From Streptomyces sp. WMMC940 (GTDB lineage Bacteria; Actinomycetota; Actinomycetes; Streptomycetales; Streptomycetaceae): 64,000 bases of DNA. The notes under the pieces are model-generated. The model saw only the letters and a list, made by a program, of their open reading frames with translations. It was not told the DNA's origin and ran no database searches. The number at the start of each line of letters is the position of its first letter. The stretch's first letter is position 1. Made by a program: the position numbers and the translations under genes. Location: positions 3,805,001 to 3,869,000 of the forward strand of contig NZ_JAPZBC010000001.1 of assembly GCF_027460265.1 (NCBI RefSeq), written 5' to 3'. Shown here piece after piece: positions 56,053-64,000 of the stretch.

Positions 56053-56076
56053 CCCCCTGCACGGCCGTGCAGGGGG
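56053..56076. other. Perfect 24-bp palindrome between LLM and HAD genes
   Basis: CCCCCTGCACGG followed by its exact reverse complement, with no loop. It is 62 bp downstream of the LLM stop codon and 18 bp upstream of the HAD start, so either the LLM terminator or an operator. Confidence 0.6.
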
Positions 56077-56138
56077 GCGCACATCTGAGTGGTCGTCCGC
56101 TGGCTCCCCGTAATCGGGACGCCGTCGGCCGTGCGGGA

Positions 56139-57071
56139 TCAGCCCAGTCGGGAGACGGCCTCGGTGGCGATGCGCTCGAAGACGGCCTGGTCGGCGGCGA
56201 AGACGGAGTCGTCGATGGGCCAGTGGACGACGATCTCGGTGAAACCGAGCTCCGCGTACCGTCCGGCGAAGTCCACGAACGCCTCCAGGGAGTCCAGCGG
56301 ACGGCCCCGCCGGGGGGCGGGGAGGGCGGGGTTGAAGTCCGGGGTGAAACCGGTGAGCAGGATCCTGTCCAGCTCGGAGGCGTCCCGGCCTGCCTCGGCG
56401 CAGGCCTTGCCGAGCTTGGTCAGCTGGCCCGCCACGGCCTCGACGGACTGCTCGGGGGTGCCCGTCTCGAAGAGCTTCGGATCGCCCGTCGTCACCCAGG
56501 CCTGCCCGTACTGGGCGGCGAGCCTCAGTCCGCGGGGGCCCGTGGCGGCGACGGCGAACGGCAGGCGGGGCCGCTGTACACAGCCGGGCACGTTCCGTGC
56601 CTCCCGGGCCGTGTAGAAGCGGCCTTCGTACGTCGTGCCGGCGGGTTCGCGCAGCAGTCTGTCGAGCAGGGGCACGAACTCGCCGAAGCGGTCGGCACGC
56701 TCCCGGGGCGTCCACGGCTCCTCGTCGCCCTTCAGCAGCGTGGTCGCGTCGAAGCCGTTGCCCCCGGCCCCGATGCCCAGCGTGACGCGGCCGTCGGAGA
56801 CGTCGTCGAGAGTGATCAATTCCTTGGCGAGGGTGACCGGGTGCCGGAAGTTCGGCGAGGTCACCAGGGTGCCCAGACGGATACGCCGCGTCACCGTCGC
56901 CGCGGCCGTGAGCGTGGGGACGGCGCCGAACCAGGGCCCGTCGCGGAAGGACCGCCAGGAGAGGTGGTCGTACGTGTACGCGGCGTGGAAGCCGAGGTCC
57001 TCGGCCCGCCGCCAGATCTTCTGTCCTTCGGCCCACCGGTGGATGGGGAGGATCACCGTGCTCAGACGCAT
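56139..57071 (-). CDS. Luciferase-like (F420/FMN-dependent) monooxygenase
   Basis: 310 residues. MRLSTVILPIHRWAEGQKIW, TYDHLSWRSF, LGTLVTSPNFRHPVTLAKEL, LGIGAGGNGFDA and GFTEIVVHWPIDDS are LLM-family TIM-barrel landmarks. Actinobacteria use many F420-dependent members; cofactor and substrate cannot be assigned here. ATG 57071 has GAGGTC just upstream; it follows kptA in the same direction. Confidence 0.85.
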   Translation of the reverse strand: MRLSTVILPIHRWAEGQKIWRRAEDLGFHAAYTYDHLSWRSFRDGPWFGAVPTLTAAATVTRRIRLGTLVTSPNFRHPVTLAKELITLDDVSDGRVTLGIGAGGNGFDATTLLKGDEEPWTPRERADRFGEFVPLLDRLLREPAGTTYEGRFYTAREARNVPGCVQRPRLPFAVAATGPRGLRLAAQYGQAWVTTGDPKLFETGTPEQSVEAVAGQLTKLGKACAEAGRDASELDRILLTGFTPDFNPALPAPRRGRPLDSLEAFVDFAGRYAELGFTEIVVHWPIDDSVFAADQAVFERIATEAVSRLG

Positions 57072-57122
57072 GACCTCGACCATACGCGGGGTTCTCGCCG
57101 CCACGATGTGCTGCCGCCCTCC

Positions 57123-57665
57123 TCAGCGGGGAAAGCGCAGGAAACGCGGCGGGACGCCGTCCGTGAGCCATACGCCGTTGGCGCTGACGTGGAACACATG
57201 GCCGGCGCGGTGCATCGCTCCCGCGTCCACGGCGAGGACGACGGGGCGGCCCCTGCGGGCGCCGACCCGGGTCGCCGTCTCCCGGTCCGGGGAGAGGTGC
57301 ACATGGTGGCGGGCCATCGGGCGCAGCCCCTCGGCCCGGATCGCGTCCAGGCTGCGGGCGACCGTGCCGTGGTAGAGGTACGCGGGCGGCTCGGCGGCCG
57401 GCAGATCCAGGTCCACCTCCACGGTGTGGCCCTGATTCGCCCGGATCCGCAGGCCGTCGATCACGAAGCGCCGTTTGTCGTTCGTCTCCACCACGTGGTC
57501 CAGCTCGTCCCGGGTGAGGGGGAAACCGTTCGCAGCCGCGGCGCGCAGCAGCTCCTCGATCGCGATCCAGCCGTTCGCGTCCAGGGTGATCCCGATGCGC
57601 TCCGGTTGGTGCCGCAGGTGTTTCGCGAGGTACTTCGACACCTTCACGGTGCGTTGTTCGTCCAT
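57123..57665 (-). CDS. kptA: RNA 2'-phosphotransferase KptA (Tpt1 family)
   Basis: 180 residues. [42 protein letters not shown] and [12 protein letters not shown] are Tpt1 blocks including the conserved Arg/His. Removes 2'-phosphate from RNA with NAD+, giving ADP-ribose 1'',2''-cyclic phosphate. Its bacterial role is unclear (perhaps RNA repair). ATG 57665 follows GAGGAC. Three DnaA boxes lie upstream. Confidence 0.9.
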   Translation of the reverse strand: MDEQRTVKVSKYLAKHLRHQPERIGITLDANGWIAIEELLRAAAANGFPLTRDELDHVVETNDKRRFVIDGLRIRANQGHTVEVDLDLPAAEPPAYLYHGTVARSLDAIRAEGLRPMARHHVHLSPDRETATRVGARRGRPVVLAVDAGAMHRAGHVFHVSANGVWLTDGVPPRFLRFPR

Positions 57666-57737
57666 GTCCTCAGAGTGCCGCCGGAGGTCGACGCGCCGCC
57701 ACGAGATTTTCATCCGGACGACAGTGGTCGAAATGTT

Positions 57738-57791
57738 TGGTCCACAGCCAACTTGGTTTATCCACAGCGAAATTGGCGTCGCTGTGGACAA
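57738..57791. other. Three DnaA boxes upstream of kptA
   Basis: TGGTCCACA (57738-57746), TTATCCACA (57758-57766) and, on the minus strand, TTGTCCACA (57783-57791), within 54 bp between kptA and the MerR gene. AT-rich sequence separates them. Box identity is by match to consensus; binding is inferred. Confidence 0.65.
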
Positions 57792-57803
57792 CTGCGCGTA
57801 CTG

Positions 57804-58745
57804 TCAGGCGTTTTGATCAACATCGCTCTTCTCACGTCCTTTTGCCGTGAGCGCGTCCAATGTCCTTGCGTGCAGCTCCCTTTCCGCGGCTGCGGCGATG
57901 AAGTCCGCTGTGTGCTCCCGCCCAACAAGCCGTTCCACAGCCAGAATCGTCTCTGCGGGAAGAGTCACCTGGCGTGGATCGTCGCCGCTCTCCAGGGAAC
58001 CCTCGGTGTCGAGGTGGTACTGCAGATGACGCGTGGCGAACAGCCGCATGGCACGGGCCAGTTCGGCGTCGACGGTCTGCTGGGCGAGGGGCCGCAGTCG
58101 CCGCACCATCGACGCCGCCTCCGCCGCGTCGTCGTCCGTCGGAGGTCGATGGCCCAGGTAGCGGGCGAAGACGTGCTCGGTGGTGAACTCCAGGAAGCGT
58201 GAGGCGATGTGCTCCACCTGTCCTCGAAGTTCCCTCAGATGGCCGGAGATTGCGTCCAGCGGGACGCCGGCCGCGTGCAACTCGGCAGCCACCGCCAGCT
58301 CCTGGGGGCTCGGCACCAGGAACTCGTCGTCCCTGCCCGGGATGCGTTCCAGTACGCCGAGGTCCACCGCCTCGGCGATCGCCCCGTCGTCCGGCTCTCC
58401 TCCGAAGGCCGCTGCCAGCTCGATCCGGCTCATCCGGTCGGCCTTCTCGTCGGTCCAGGGGCCGTGGACCTCCGCGACGAGCCCCAGCACGCCGCCCAGT
58501 CCACGCCCCGCGTCCCAGGCGTCCAGGAGCTCCTTGATCGAGGCAAGGGTGTACCCGCGGTCGAGGAGGTCGGCGATCTGGCGCAGCCGTGCCAGATGGG
58601 AGTCCCCGTACACGTTCGACCGGCCGCGACGCTCCGGTTTGGGCAGCAGTCCGCGGTCCTGGTAGGCGCGAATCGTCCGGACCGTCGCCCCGCTCCGGTG
58701 GGCGAGGTCCTCGATCCGGTACTCCACCGCATGCTCCCCGGACAC
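57804..58745 (-). CDS. MerR-family transcriptional regulator with C-terminal sensor region
   Basis: 313 residues. The winged helix YRIEDLAHRSGATVRTIRAY and QDRGLLPKPERRGRSNVYGD are classic MerR. The C-terminal 200 residues form an all-helical domain of unknown ligand. Among several GTG codons, 58745 has GAGGAG at 5-9 nt and was chosen; GTG 58751 adds two residues. Target probably the adjacent EphD-like gene, whose stop is 116 bp upstream. Confidence 0.85.
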   Translation of the reverse strand: MSGEHAVEYRIEDLAHRSGATVRTIRAYQDRGLLPKPERRGRSNVYGDSHLARLRQIADLLDRGYTLASIKELLDAWDAGRGLGGVLGLVAEVHGPWTDEKADRMSRIELAAAFGGEPDDGAIAEAVDLGVLERIPGRDDEFLVPSPQELAVAAELHAAGVPLDAISGHLRELRGQVEHIASRFLEFTTEHVFARYLGHRPPTDDDAAEAASMVRRLRPLAQQTVDAELARAMRLFATRHLQYHLDTEGSLESGDDPRQVTLPAETILAVERLVGREHTADFIAAAAERELHARTLDALTAKGREKSDVDQNA

Positions 58746-58861
58746 GACCACTCCTCACTGCTCCACGACGGCCGGCAGGCGCCGCCTCTCGCGGGCGCCT
58801 CCAGGCCGGGACGCCGCCGCCCGGCCGGAGGGCCGGTGCGGCGCGACCACATCATGACCGC

Positions 58862-60646
58862 TCACAGCGGAGGCTCCAACCGGGCTATCGCCCGCAGAAC
58901 CCCGGGTGTGAACCGGGACAGCAGCCGGGCTCCCCGGGCCTCCGGGGTCACCGGCACCACCGCCTGGTCGTCCAGGACGGCGCGGAGGATCGCCGCGGCC
59001 ACCTTCTCCGGGGGGTAGTTGCGCCTCCCGTAGAGCTTCGAGCTCTTCTTCCGCAGCCGATTCTCCTCCTCCTCGGAGACTCCGGCGAAGCGCGCCGTTG
59101 CCGTGATGTTCGTGTTCACGATGCCGGGGCAGATCGCCGAGACCCCGATGCCCCGGCCGGCCAGCTCCGCCCGCAGGCACTCGCTCAGCATCAGGACCGC
59201 GGCCTTCGACGTGGCGTACGCGGGCAGGGCCCTGGAGGGCTGAAAGGCCGCTGCCGATGCCGTGTTGACGATGTGGCCGCCCTGGCCCCGCTCGGCCATC
59301 TGTCCGCCGAAGAGCCGACAGCCGTGGATGACGCCCCACAGGTTGACGTCGAGCACCCTGCGCCAGTCGTCGGTGGTGGTGTCCAGGAACGAGCCGGAGA
59401 GCCCGATCCCGGCGTTGTTCACGAGCACGTCCACGACGCCGTACTCGCCGGCGACCTTCTCGGCGAGCTTCTCCATCGCCGCCTCGTCGGAGACGTCGAC
59501 CGTCTCGGGCCATGCCTCCGGCGCTCCGATCAGCCGGGCCGTCTCCGCCGTCCTGGCGGCCCCTTCGCCGTCCCGGTCCACCGCGACCACGCGCGCTCCG
59601 GCCTCGGCGAACGCGAACGCCGTCGCCCGTCCGATGCCGCTGGCCGCGCCCGTGACCAGCACCAACTGCCCGCCGAATCGCTCCGCGTACTTCACCGGAG
59701 ACCCCGTCGCGGGAGCGAGCCGGGAGTTGTCCGAGCCGCCCCCCTCCTCGTGGGCGGTCACGAACTCGGCGATCCAGCGGGCCAGTTGATCCGGACGGGT
59801 GCGGGGCACCCAGTGCTTGGCCGGCAGTGTGCGACGCACGAGCCGCGGGGTCCACAGGGCGAGGTCGTCGTAGAGCCGCTCGGAGAGGAACGCGTCACCG
59901 GTAGGGGTGATCAGCTGTACCGGCACGTGCGCGTACGCGTCGGCGCGGGGGTGGCGCAGCCGGTAGCGGACGTTGTCGCGGTAGAGCCAGGCCCCGTGCG
60001 CCGCGTCCGACGGCAGGGAGGCGGTGGGGTAGTCACCGCCCGGTACCTTCTCCAACCGCTCCAGGATCCTCGGCCATCGCCGGCCCAGCGGCCCGCGCCA
60101 GGCCATCTCGGGCAGGACCGGGGTGTGCAGCATGTACACGTACCAGGACTTGGCGCCCTGGCCGAGCAGCTGTGCCACCCGGCGCGGAGTGGGCCGGATG
60201 GCACGCTTCTTGATCCAGTGGCCGAAGTGGTCGAGCGACGGCCCGGACACGGACGTGAACGAGGCGATCCTCCCCTCGGTCCGCTTCACCGTGACGAACT
60301 CCCAGGACTGCACCGAGCCCCAGTCGTGGCCCACCAGATGCACCGGCCGGTCCGGGCTGACCGCGTCCGCCACCGCCAGGAAGTCGTCCGTCAGCTTCTC
60401 CAGGGTGAAGCCCCCACGCAGCGGCATCGGAGCCGTGGAGCGCCCGTGGCCCCGGACGTCGTACAGCACCACGTGGAACCGGGCCGCCAGCCGGGACGCG
60501 ACCTCGGACCACACTTCCTTGCTGTCCGGATAGCCGTGCACCAGCACGACGGTCGGCTGCCGTTCGTCACCGAGCTCGGCCACGCACAGCTCGATCCCGC
60601 CCGTACGCACCCGGCGCTCGCGCGCTCCGTCGATCCCCGTGCTCAC
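58862..60646 (-). CDS. EphD-like epoxide hydrolase-short-chain dehydrogenase fusion
   Basis: 594 residues in two enzymes. Residues 1-290: alpha/beta hydrolase with HGYPDS (oxyanion), VGHDWGS (nucleophile Asp) and PAKHWVP (base His). Residues 315-590: short-chain dehydrogenase with TGAASGIGR, LVNNAG, Ser in NTASAAA, and YATSK (Tyr-Lys pair). This matches the layout of mycobacterial EphD (about 592 aa). The GTG start overlaps the preceding truncated M24 gene by 4 bp and borrows its GAGGAGGAGG as ribosome site. Substrate unknown. Confidence 0.88.
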   Translation of the reverse strand: MSTGIDGARERRVRTGGIELCVAELGDERQPTVVLVHGYPDSKEVWSEVASRLAARFHVVLYDVRGHGRSTAPMPLRGGFTLEKLTDDFLAVADAVSPDRPVHLVGHDWGSVQSWEFVTVKRTEGRIASFTSVSGPSLDHFGHWIKKRAIRPTPRRVAQLLGQGAKSWYVYMLHTPVLPEMAWRGPLGRRWPRILERLEKVPGGDYPTASLPSDAAHGAWLYRDNVRYRLRHPRADAYAHVPVQLITPTGDAFLSERLYDDLALWTPRLVRRTLPAKHWVPRTRPDQLARWIAEFVTAHEEGGGSDNSRLAPATGSPVKYAERFGGQLVLVTGAASGIGRATAFAFAEAGARVVAVDRDGEGAARTAETARLIGAPEAWPETVDVSDEAAMEKLAEKVAGEYGVVDVLVNNAGIGLSGSFLDTTTDDWRRVLDVNLWGVIHGCRLFGGQMAERGQGGHIVNTASAAAFQPSRALPAYATSKAAVLMLSECLRAELAGRGIGVSAICPGIVNTNITATARFAGVSEEEENRLRKKSSKLYGRRNYPPEKVAAAILRAVLDDQAVVPVTPEARGARLLSRFTPGVLRAIARLEPPL

Positions 60647-60924
60647 GCCGCCTCCTCCTCGAGCCTCCGGTCGGTCGGGAAGAACGGCAGCGGTATCCGG
60701 AACCCCGCGAACGCCGTCCGGTCGCGGAACCAGGCGGAGAGAAGATGGAACCGGTCCCGCACCCCGCGCCCGTGCGGCCGGCGGCGCCGCATGTGCGCCG
60801 CCTCCCGCTCGGTCACCCCGGGTCTCAGCTGCGCCGCGACCGCCACGCAGTCATGGGCCAGGCGCTGCGCTTCCCGGAGCCCCCGCAGCTCCGGGGTTCG
60901 TTCGCTCATCACTGCCGAGGTCAT
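60643..60924 (-). pseudogene. Truncated M24-type metallopeptidase (N-terminal fragment only)
   Basis: 93 residues that read like the N-terminal part of actinobacterial M24 (aminopeptidase P-like) proteins: LREAQRLAHDCVAVAAQLRP, GVTEREAAH, FPTDRRLE. The metal-binding catalytic domain is absent; the ORF ends EEEAA and runs into the start of the next gene. A deletion of roughly 600 bp with one edge in the codons for RRLE is inferred. Start ATG 60924 or 60909. Confidence 0.5.
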
Positions 60925-61033
60925 GCCACCGTCCCGTCCGGATCCGACGCGTAGCGTCCGTGTGCCTGTGCGGTACGTGCTCGTAATGTGACACTGATGA
61001 CTGTGACAATGTCCCACGGCTGCGTCAAGGGCC

Positions 61034-61052
61034 TGTGGACGCCTGTGGACGA
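61034..61052 (-). other. Tandem DnaA-like boxes
   Basis: Minus-strand GCGTCCACA (61034-61042) and TCGTCCACA (61044-61052), 10 bp apart, in the 254-bp divergent region between the truncated M24 gene and the ABC operon. The second matches the degenerate Streptomyces box; the first is weaker. TGTGACA also repeats at 60987 and 61002. Confidence 0.45.
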
Positions 61053-61178
61053 CCGCCGGCGCACCGCGCCGTCTCCTCCTCCGGCGTTGCCCCCTACGGG
61101 TCCGTACGCCTGGAGGCGGATGCGGAACCAGCCGCCAGGGCTGACGCCGGGTGTGGTGTGCACCACTACCGTCGAAGC

Positions 61179-62150
61179 GTGACTGTGATCGTGACCGAAA
61201 GCCTGAGCAAGCGGTTCCCCCGGGTGACCGCGCTTGACCGGCTCTCCCTGGACATCGGGCCCGGCGTGACCGGACTCGTGGGCGCCAACGGGGCCGGCAA
61301 GTCCACACTGATCAAGATCCTGCTGGGTCTGTCCCCCGCCACGGAGGGCCGCGCCGAGGTGCTCGGCCTCGACGTCGCCACCTCCGGTGCCGCCATCCGT
61401 GAGCGCGTCGGCTACATGCCCGAGCACGACTGCCTGCCGCCGGACGTCTCGGCCACCGAGTTCGTCGTCCACATGGCGCGCATGTCCGGACTCCCTCCGA
61501 CCGCGGCACGCGAGCGCACCGCGGACACCCTGCGCCACGTCGGCCTCTACGAGGAGCGCTACCGGCCCATCGGCGGCTACTCGACCGGCATGAAGCAGCG
61601 TGTGAAGCTCGCCCAGGCCCTGGTCCACGACCCGCGGCTGGTACTGCTGGACGAGCCGACCAACGGCCTCGACCCGGTCGGCCGGGACGAGATGCTCGGC
61701 CTGATCCGCCGTGTCCACACCGACTTCGGCATCTCGGTCCTGGTCACCTCGCACCTCCTCGGCGAGCTCGAGCGCACCTGCGACCACGTCGTCGTCGTCG
61801 ACGGCGGCCGGCTGCTGCGCTCCAGCTCCACCAGCGACTTCACCAAGACCACGACGAGCCTCGCGGTCGAGGTCACCGACTCCGACACCCACCCCGACGG
61901 GACCGCGGCTCTGCGCGAGGCGCTGACGGCCGCCGGGGTCACCCTGCACGCCGGGGTCGAGGACGGTCTGCCGGGCGCCGGCCACATCCTCCTGTTGGAG
62001 GCCACCGGCGAGGAGACCTACGACACCGTCCGGGACACCGTCGCCGCCCTCGGCCTCGGCCTCGTACGGATGGAACAGCGCCGCCACCACATCGCGGAGG
62101 TCTTCCGCCCCGAGGCGGCGGCCCAGCCCATGGAGGTGCCGGCGCGATGA
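61179..62150 (+). CDS. ABC transporter ATP-binding protein
   Basis: 323 residues. Walker A GANGAGKST near 37, the signature YSTGMKQRVKLAQ, Walker B LVLLDEPTNGLDP, and a C-terminal accessory region of about 100 residues. Opening TVIVTESLSKRFPRVTALDR. GTG 61179 is the best start. It overlaps the following permease gene by 4 bp (ATGA). First gene of an export-type ABC operon. Confidence 0.93.
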   Translation: MTVIVTESLSKRFPRVTALDRLSLDIGPGVTGLVGANGAGKSTLIKILLGLSPATEGRAEVLGLDVATSGAAIRERVGYMPEHDCLPPDVSATEFVVHMARMSGLPPTAARERTADTLRHVGLYEERYRPIGGYSTGMKQRVKLAQALVHDPRLVLLDEPTNGLDPVGRDEMLGLIRRVHTDFGISVLVTSHLLGELERTCDHVVVVDGGRLLRSSSTSDFTKTTTSLAVEVTDSDTHPDGTAALREALTAAGVTLHAGVEDGLPGAGHILLLEATGEETYDTVRDTVAALGLGLVRMEQRRHHIAEVFRPEAAAQPMEVPAR

Positions 62151-63058
62151 GCAACGGGACGACCCGCACGGGGACGGCGCTCACCGAGACCACCCGTATC
62201 CACAACATCGGGTACCGCAACTACGACGGCGCGCGGCTCGGCCGCGCCTACGCCCGCCGTTCGCTCTTCGCGCAGTCGCTTCGGGGGGCGTACGGGCTCG
62301 GCCGCTCCGCCCGGTCGAAGGTGCTGCCCATGATCCTCTTCGCGGTCATGTGCGTGCCCGCGGCGATCGTGGTCGCCGTGGCGGTGACCACCAAGATGAA
62401 GGAACTGCCCCTCGACTACACGCGCTACGCGATCGTCACGCAGGCGGTCATCGCCCTCTTCCTCGCCGCTCAGGCCCCGCAGTCCGTGTCGCGGGACCTG
62501 CGCTTCAAGACCGTGCCGCTGTACTTCTCGCGGCCCATCGAACGCGTCGACTACGTCCTGGCCAAGTTCGGCGCGATGGCCTCGGCGCTCTTCGTCCTCA
62601 CCGCCGCACCCCTCCTGATCCTCTGGATCGGCTCGCTGCTGGCGAAGATGGACTTCGCCGACCAGACGAAGGGCTTCGCACAGGGACTGGTCTCCGTGGC
62701 GCTCCTCTCGCTCCTCTTCGGCGGTCTCGGTCTCGTCCTGGCCGCGCTGACCCCGCGCCGCGGCTTCGGCGTCGCGGCGGTCATCGCCACGCTCACCATC
62801 ACCTACGGGGCGGTGTCCACGGTCCAGGCCATCGCCTACGAGACCGGGTCCGAAGGCGCGGTGGAGTGGCTCGGGCTCTTCTCGCCCGTCACCCTCATCG
62901 ACGGTGTGCAGACCGCCTTCCTCGGCGCGTCCTCCTCCTTCCCCGGCGGACAGGGGCCCGGCACGGGCACCGGAGTGGTCTATCTGCTGGCCGTCCTCGC
63001 GCTCGTCGCCGGTTCGTACGGCGTCCTGATGCGCCGCTACCGAAAGGTCGGGCTCTGA
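62147..63058 (+). CDS. ABC transporter permease
   Basis: 303 residues, about six hydrophobic helices (LPMILFAVMCVPAAIVVAVA, AIVTQAVIALFLAAQAPQSV, LFVLTAAPLLILWIGSLLA). DLRFKTVPLYFSRPIERVDY is typical of ABC-2-type permeases. Starts 4 bp inside the upstream ATPase gene, so translationally coupled; the next ATPase starts 2 bp after its stop. Confidence 0.9.
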   Translation: MSNGTTRTGTALTETTRIHNIGYRNYDGARLGRAYARRSLFAQSLRGAYGLGRSARSKVLPMILFAVMCVPAAIVVAVAVTTKMKELPLDYTRYAIVTQAVIALFLAAQAPQSVSRDLRFKTVPLYFSRPIERVDYVLAKFGAMASALFVLTAAPLLILWIGSLLAKMDFADQTKGFAQGLVSVALLSLLFGGLGLVLAALTPRRGFGVAAVIATLTITYGAVSTVQAIAYETGSEGAVEWLGLFSPVTLIDGVQTAFLGASSSFPGGQGPGTGTGVVYLLAVLALVAGSYGVLMRRYRKVGL

Positions 63059-63060
63059 TC

Positions 63061-63972
63061 ATGACCACTGTCCACATCGACCACGCCTCGCGCTGGTTCG
63101 GCAACGTGGTGGCCGTCAACGACGTGACCATGACCATCGGGCCCGGCGTCACCGGACTCCTCGGCCCCAACGGGGCCGGCAAATCCACGCTCATCAACAT
63201 GATGGGCGGCTTCCTCGCCCCCTCGACGGGCACCGTCACCCTCGACGGTGAAGCGATCTGGCGCAACGAATCGGTCTACCGGCAGATCGGCGTCGTGCCC
63301 GAGCGGGAGGCGATGTACGACTTCCTCACGGGACGGGAGTTCGTCCTCGCCAACGCCGAACTGCACGGCCTCGGGGCCAAGGAGGCCCAGCGCGCCCTGG
63401 CCACGGTGGAGATGGAGCCCGCGCAGGACCGCAAGATCGCCACGTACAGCAAGGGCATGCGCCAGCGGGTCAAGATGGCCTCCGCCCTGGTGCACGAGCC
63501 GAGCGTGCTGCTCCTCGACGAGCCGTTCAACGGTATGGACCCGCGCCAGCGCATGCAGCTCATGGACCTGCTCCGGCGCATGGGGGGCGAGGGACGCACG
63601 GTCCTGTTCTCCTCCCACATCCTGGAGGAGGTCGAGCAACTCGCCTCCCACATCGAGGTGATCGTGGCGGGACGGCACGCGGCGAGCGGTGACTTCCGCA
63701 GGATCCGACGGCTGATGACGGACCGGCCGCACCGCTATCTGGTGCGGTCCAGCGACGACCGGGCGCTCGCCGCCGCGCTGATCGCGGACCCGTCGACCGC
63801 CGGCATCGAAGTGGACGTCCAGGAAGGCGCGTTGCGCATCCAGGCGGTCGACTTCGGTCGCTTCACGGAGCTGCTGCCGAGGGTGGCCCGTGAGCACTCC
63901 ATCCGGCTGCTCACCGTCTCGCCCTCCGACGAGTCCCTCGAATCGGTCTTCTCCTACCTCGTAGCGGCCTGA
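63061..63972 (+). CDS. Second ABC transporter ATP-binding protein
   Basis: 303 residues, similar to the first ATPase: Walker A GPNGAGKST, signature YSKGMRQRVKMAS, Walker B VLLLDEPFNGMDP, and a C-terminal extension. The duplicated ATPase-permease arrangement suggests a heteromeric exporter; substrate unknown. Confidence 0.93.
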   Translation: MTTVHIDHASRWFGNVVAVNDVTMTIGPGVTGLLGPNGAGKSTLINMMGGFLAPSTGTVTLDGEAIWRNESVYRQIGVVPEREAMYDFLTGREFVLANAELHGLGAKEAQRALATVEMEPAQDRKIATYSKGMRQRVKMASALVHEPSVLLLDEPFNGMDPRQRMQLMDLLRRMGGEGRTVLFSSHILEEVEQLASHIEVIVAGRHAASGDFRRIRRLMTDRPHRYLVRSSDDRALAAALIADPSTAGIEVDVQEGALRIQAVDFGRFTELLPRVAREHSIRLLTVSPSDESLESVFSYLVAA

Positions 63973-63986
63973 AAGGAGCCAACGAC

Positions 63987-64000
63987 ATGTACAACCCGAC
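63987..64000 (+). CDS. Start of a further gene (probably second ABC permease), cut by the window end
   Basis: ATG 63987 after AAAGGAGCC begins MYNPT and runs off the right edge. A second permease of the ABC operon is expected from the duplicated ATPase layout; only four complete codons are visible. Confidence 0.5.

Overview
The window is high-GC actinobacterial DNA whose gene content and order match the origin-proximal core of a Streptomyces chromosome. The diagnostic markers are the rpsF-ssb-rpsR-rplI operon beside dnaB, ssgR-ssgA (sporulation genes of streptomycetes), femX, cydABCD behind a Rex operator, and six copies of the Streptomyces parS centromere site GTTTCACGTGAAAC. No dnaA or dnaN is present, so oriC itself lies outside. 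Everything is inferred from reading the sequence; no database was searched.

Layout. 1-9 kb: murJ (runs off the left edge and carries a +1 frameshift as sequenced), a large secreted membrane protein (DUF6049 type), tRNA nucleotidyltransferase, an MFS transporter, and inositol-1-phosphate synthase with a PadR regulator and its palindromic operator. 9-16 kb: a cell-wall block with a class A penicillin-binding protein, a GT87-type mannosyltransferase, an alanine-racemase-like PLP protein, FemX and a small membrane protein. 16-22 kb: rpsF-ssb-rpsR-rplI, a MATE transporter (frameshifted as sequenced), a four-box DnaA cluster, and dnaB. 22-31 kb: an accessory stretch with two broken small genes, a beta-lactamase-fold hydrolase, GNAT enzymes, a MarR/MFS divergent pair and a flavohaemoglobin-like protein. 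31-36 kb: Nudix, LysR, a cystathionine gamma-lyase-family enzyme overlapping ptpA, and small membrane or cupin proteins. 35.5-40 kb: ssgR-ssgA, a YibE/F-like protein, and thiC behind a TPP riboswitch. 40-46 kb: DUF805, a membrane protein, a metallophosphatase, a LacI regulator and a HisC-type aminotransferase. 46-54 kb: cydA-cydB-cydCD and an N-terminally truncated GAF histidine kinase. 54-64 kb: an M23 endopeptidase, HAD phosphatase, F420/FMN-type monooxygenase, KptA, MerR, an EphD-like hydrolase-dehydrogenase fusion, a truncated M24 peptidase, and an ABC transporter operon cut by the right edge.

How it works together. The region combines replication and segregation functions (dnaB, ssb, parS, DnaA-box groups), envelope growth and division (murJ, PBP, femX, ssgA, M23) and redox control of respiration (Rex-cyd).

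The main oddities are these. One parS lies exactly over the translation start of cydCD, and another sits inside a perfect 32-bp palindrome at the 3' end of cca. DnaA boxes are grouped in four separate intergenic spots. TGCAAT recurs on a 16-bp register between marR and its divergent transporter. Several genes carry one extra base in a G/C homopolymer, which most likely reflects assembly indels. Two genes look truncated by real deletions.
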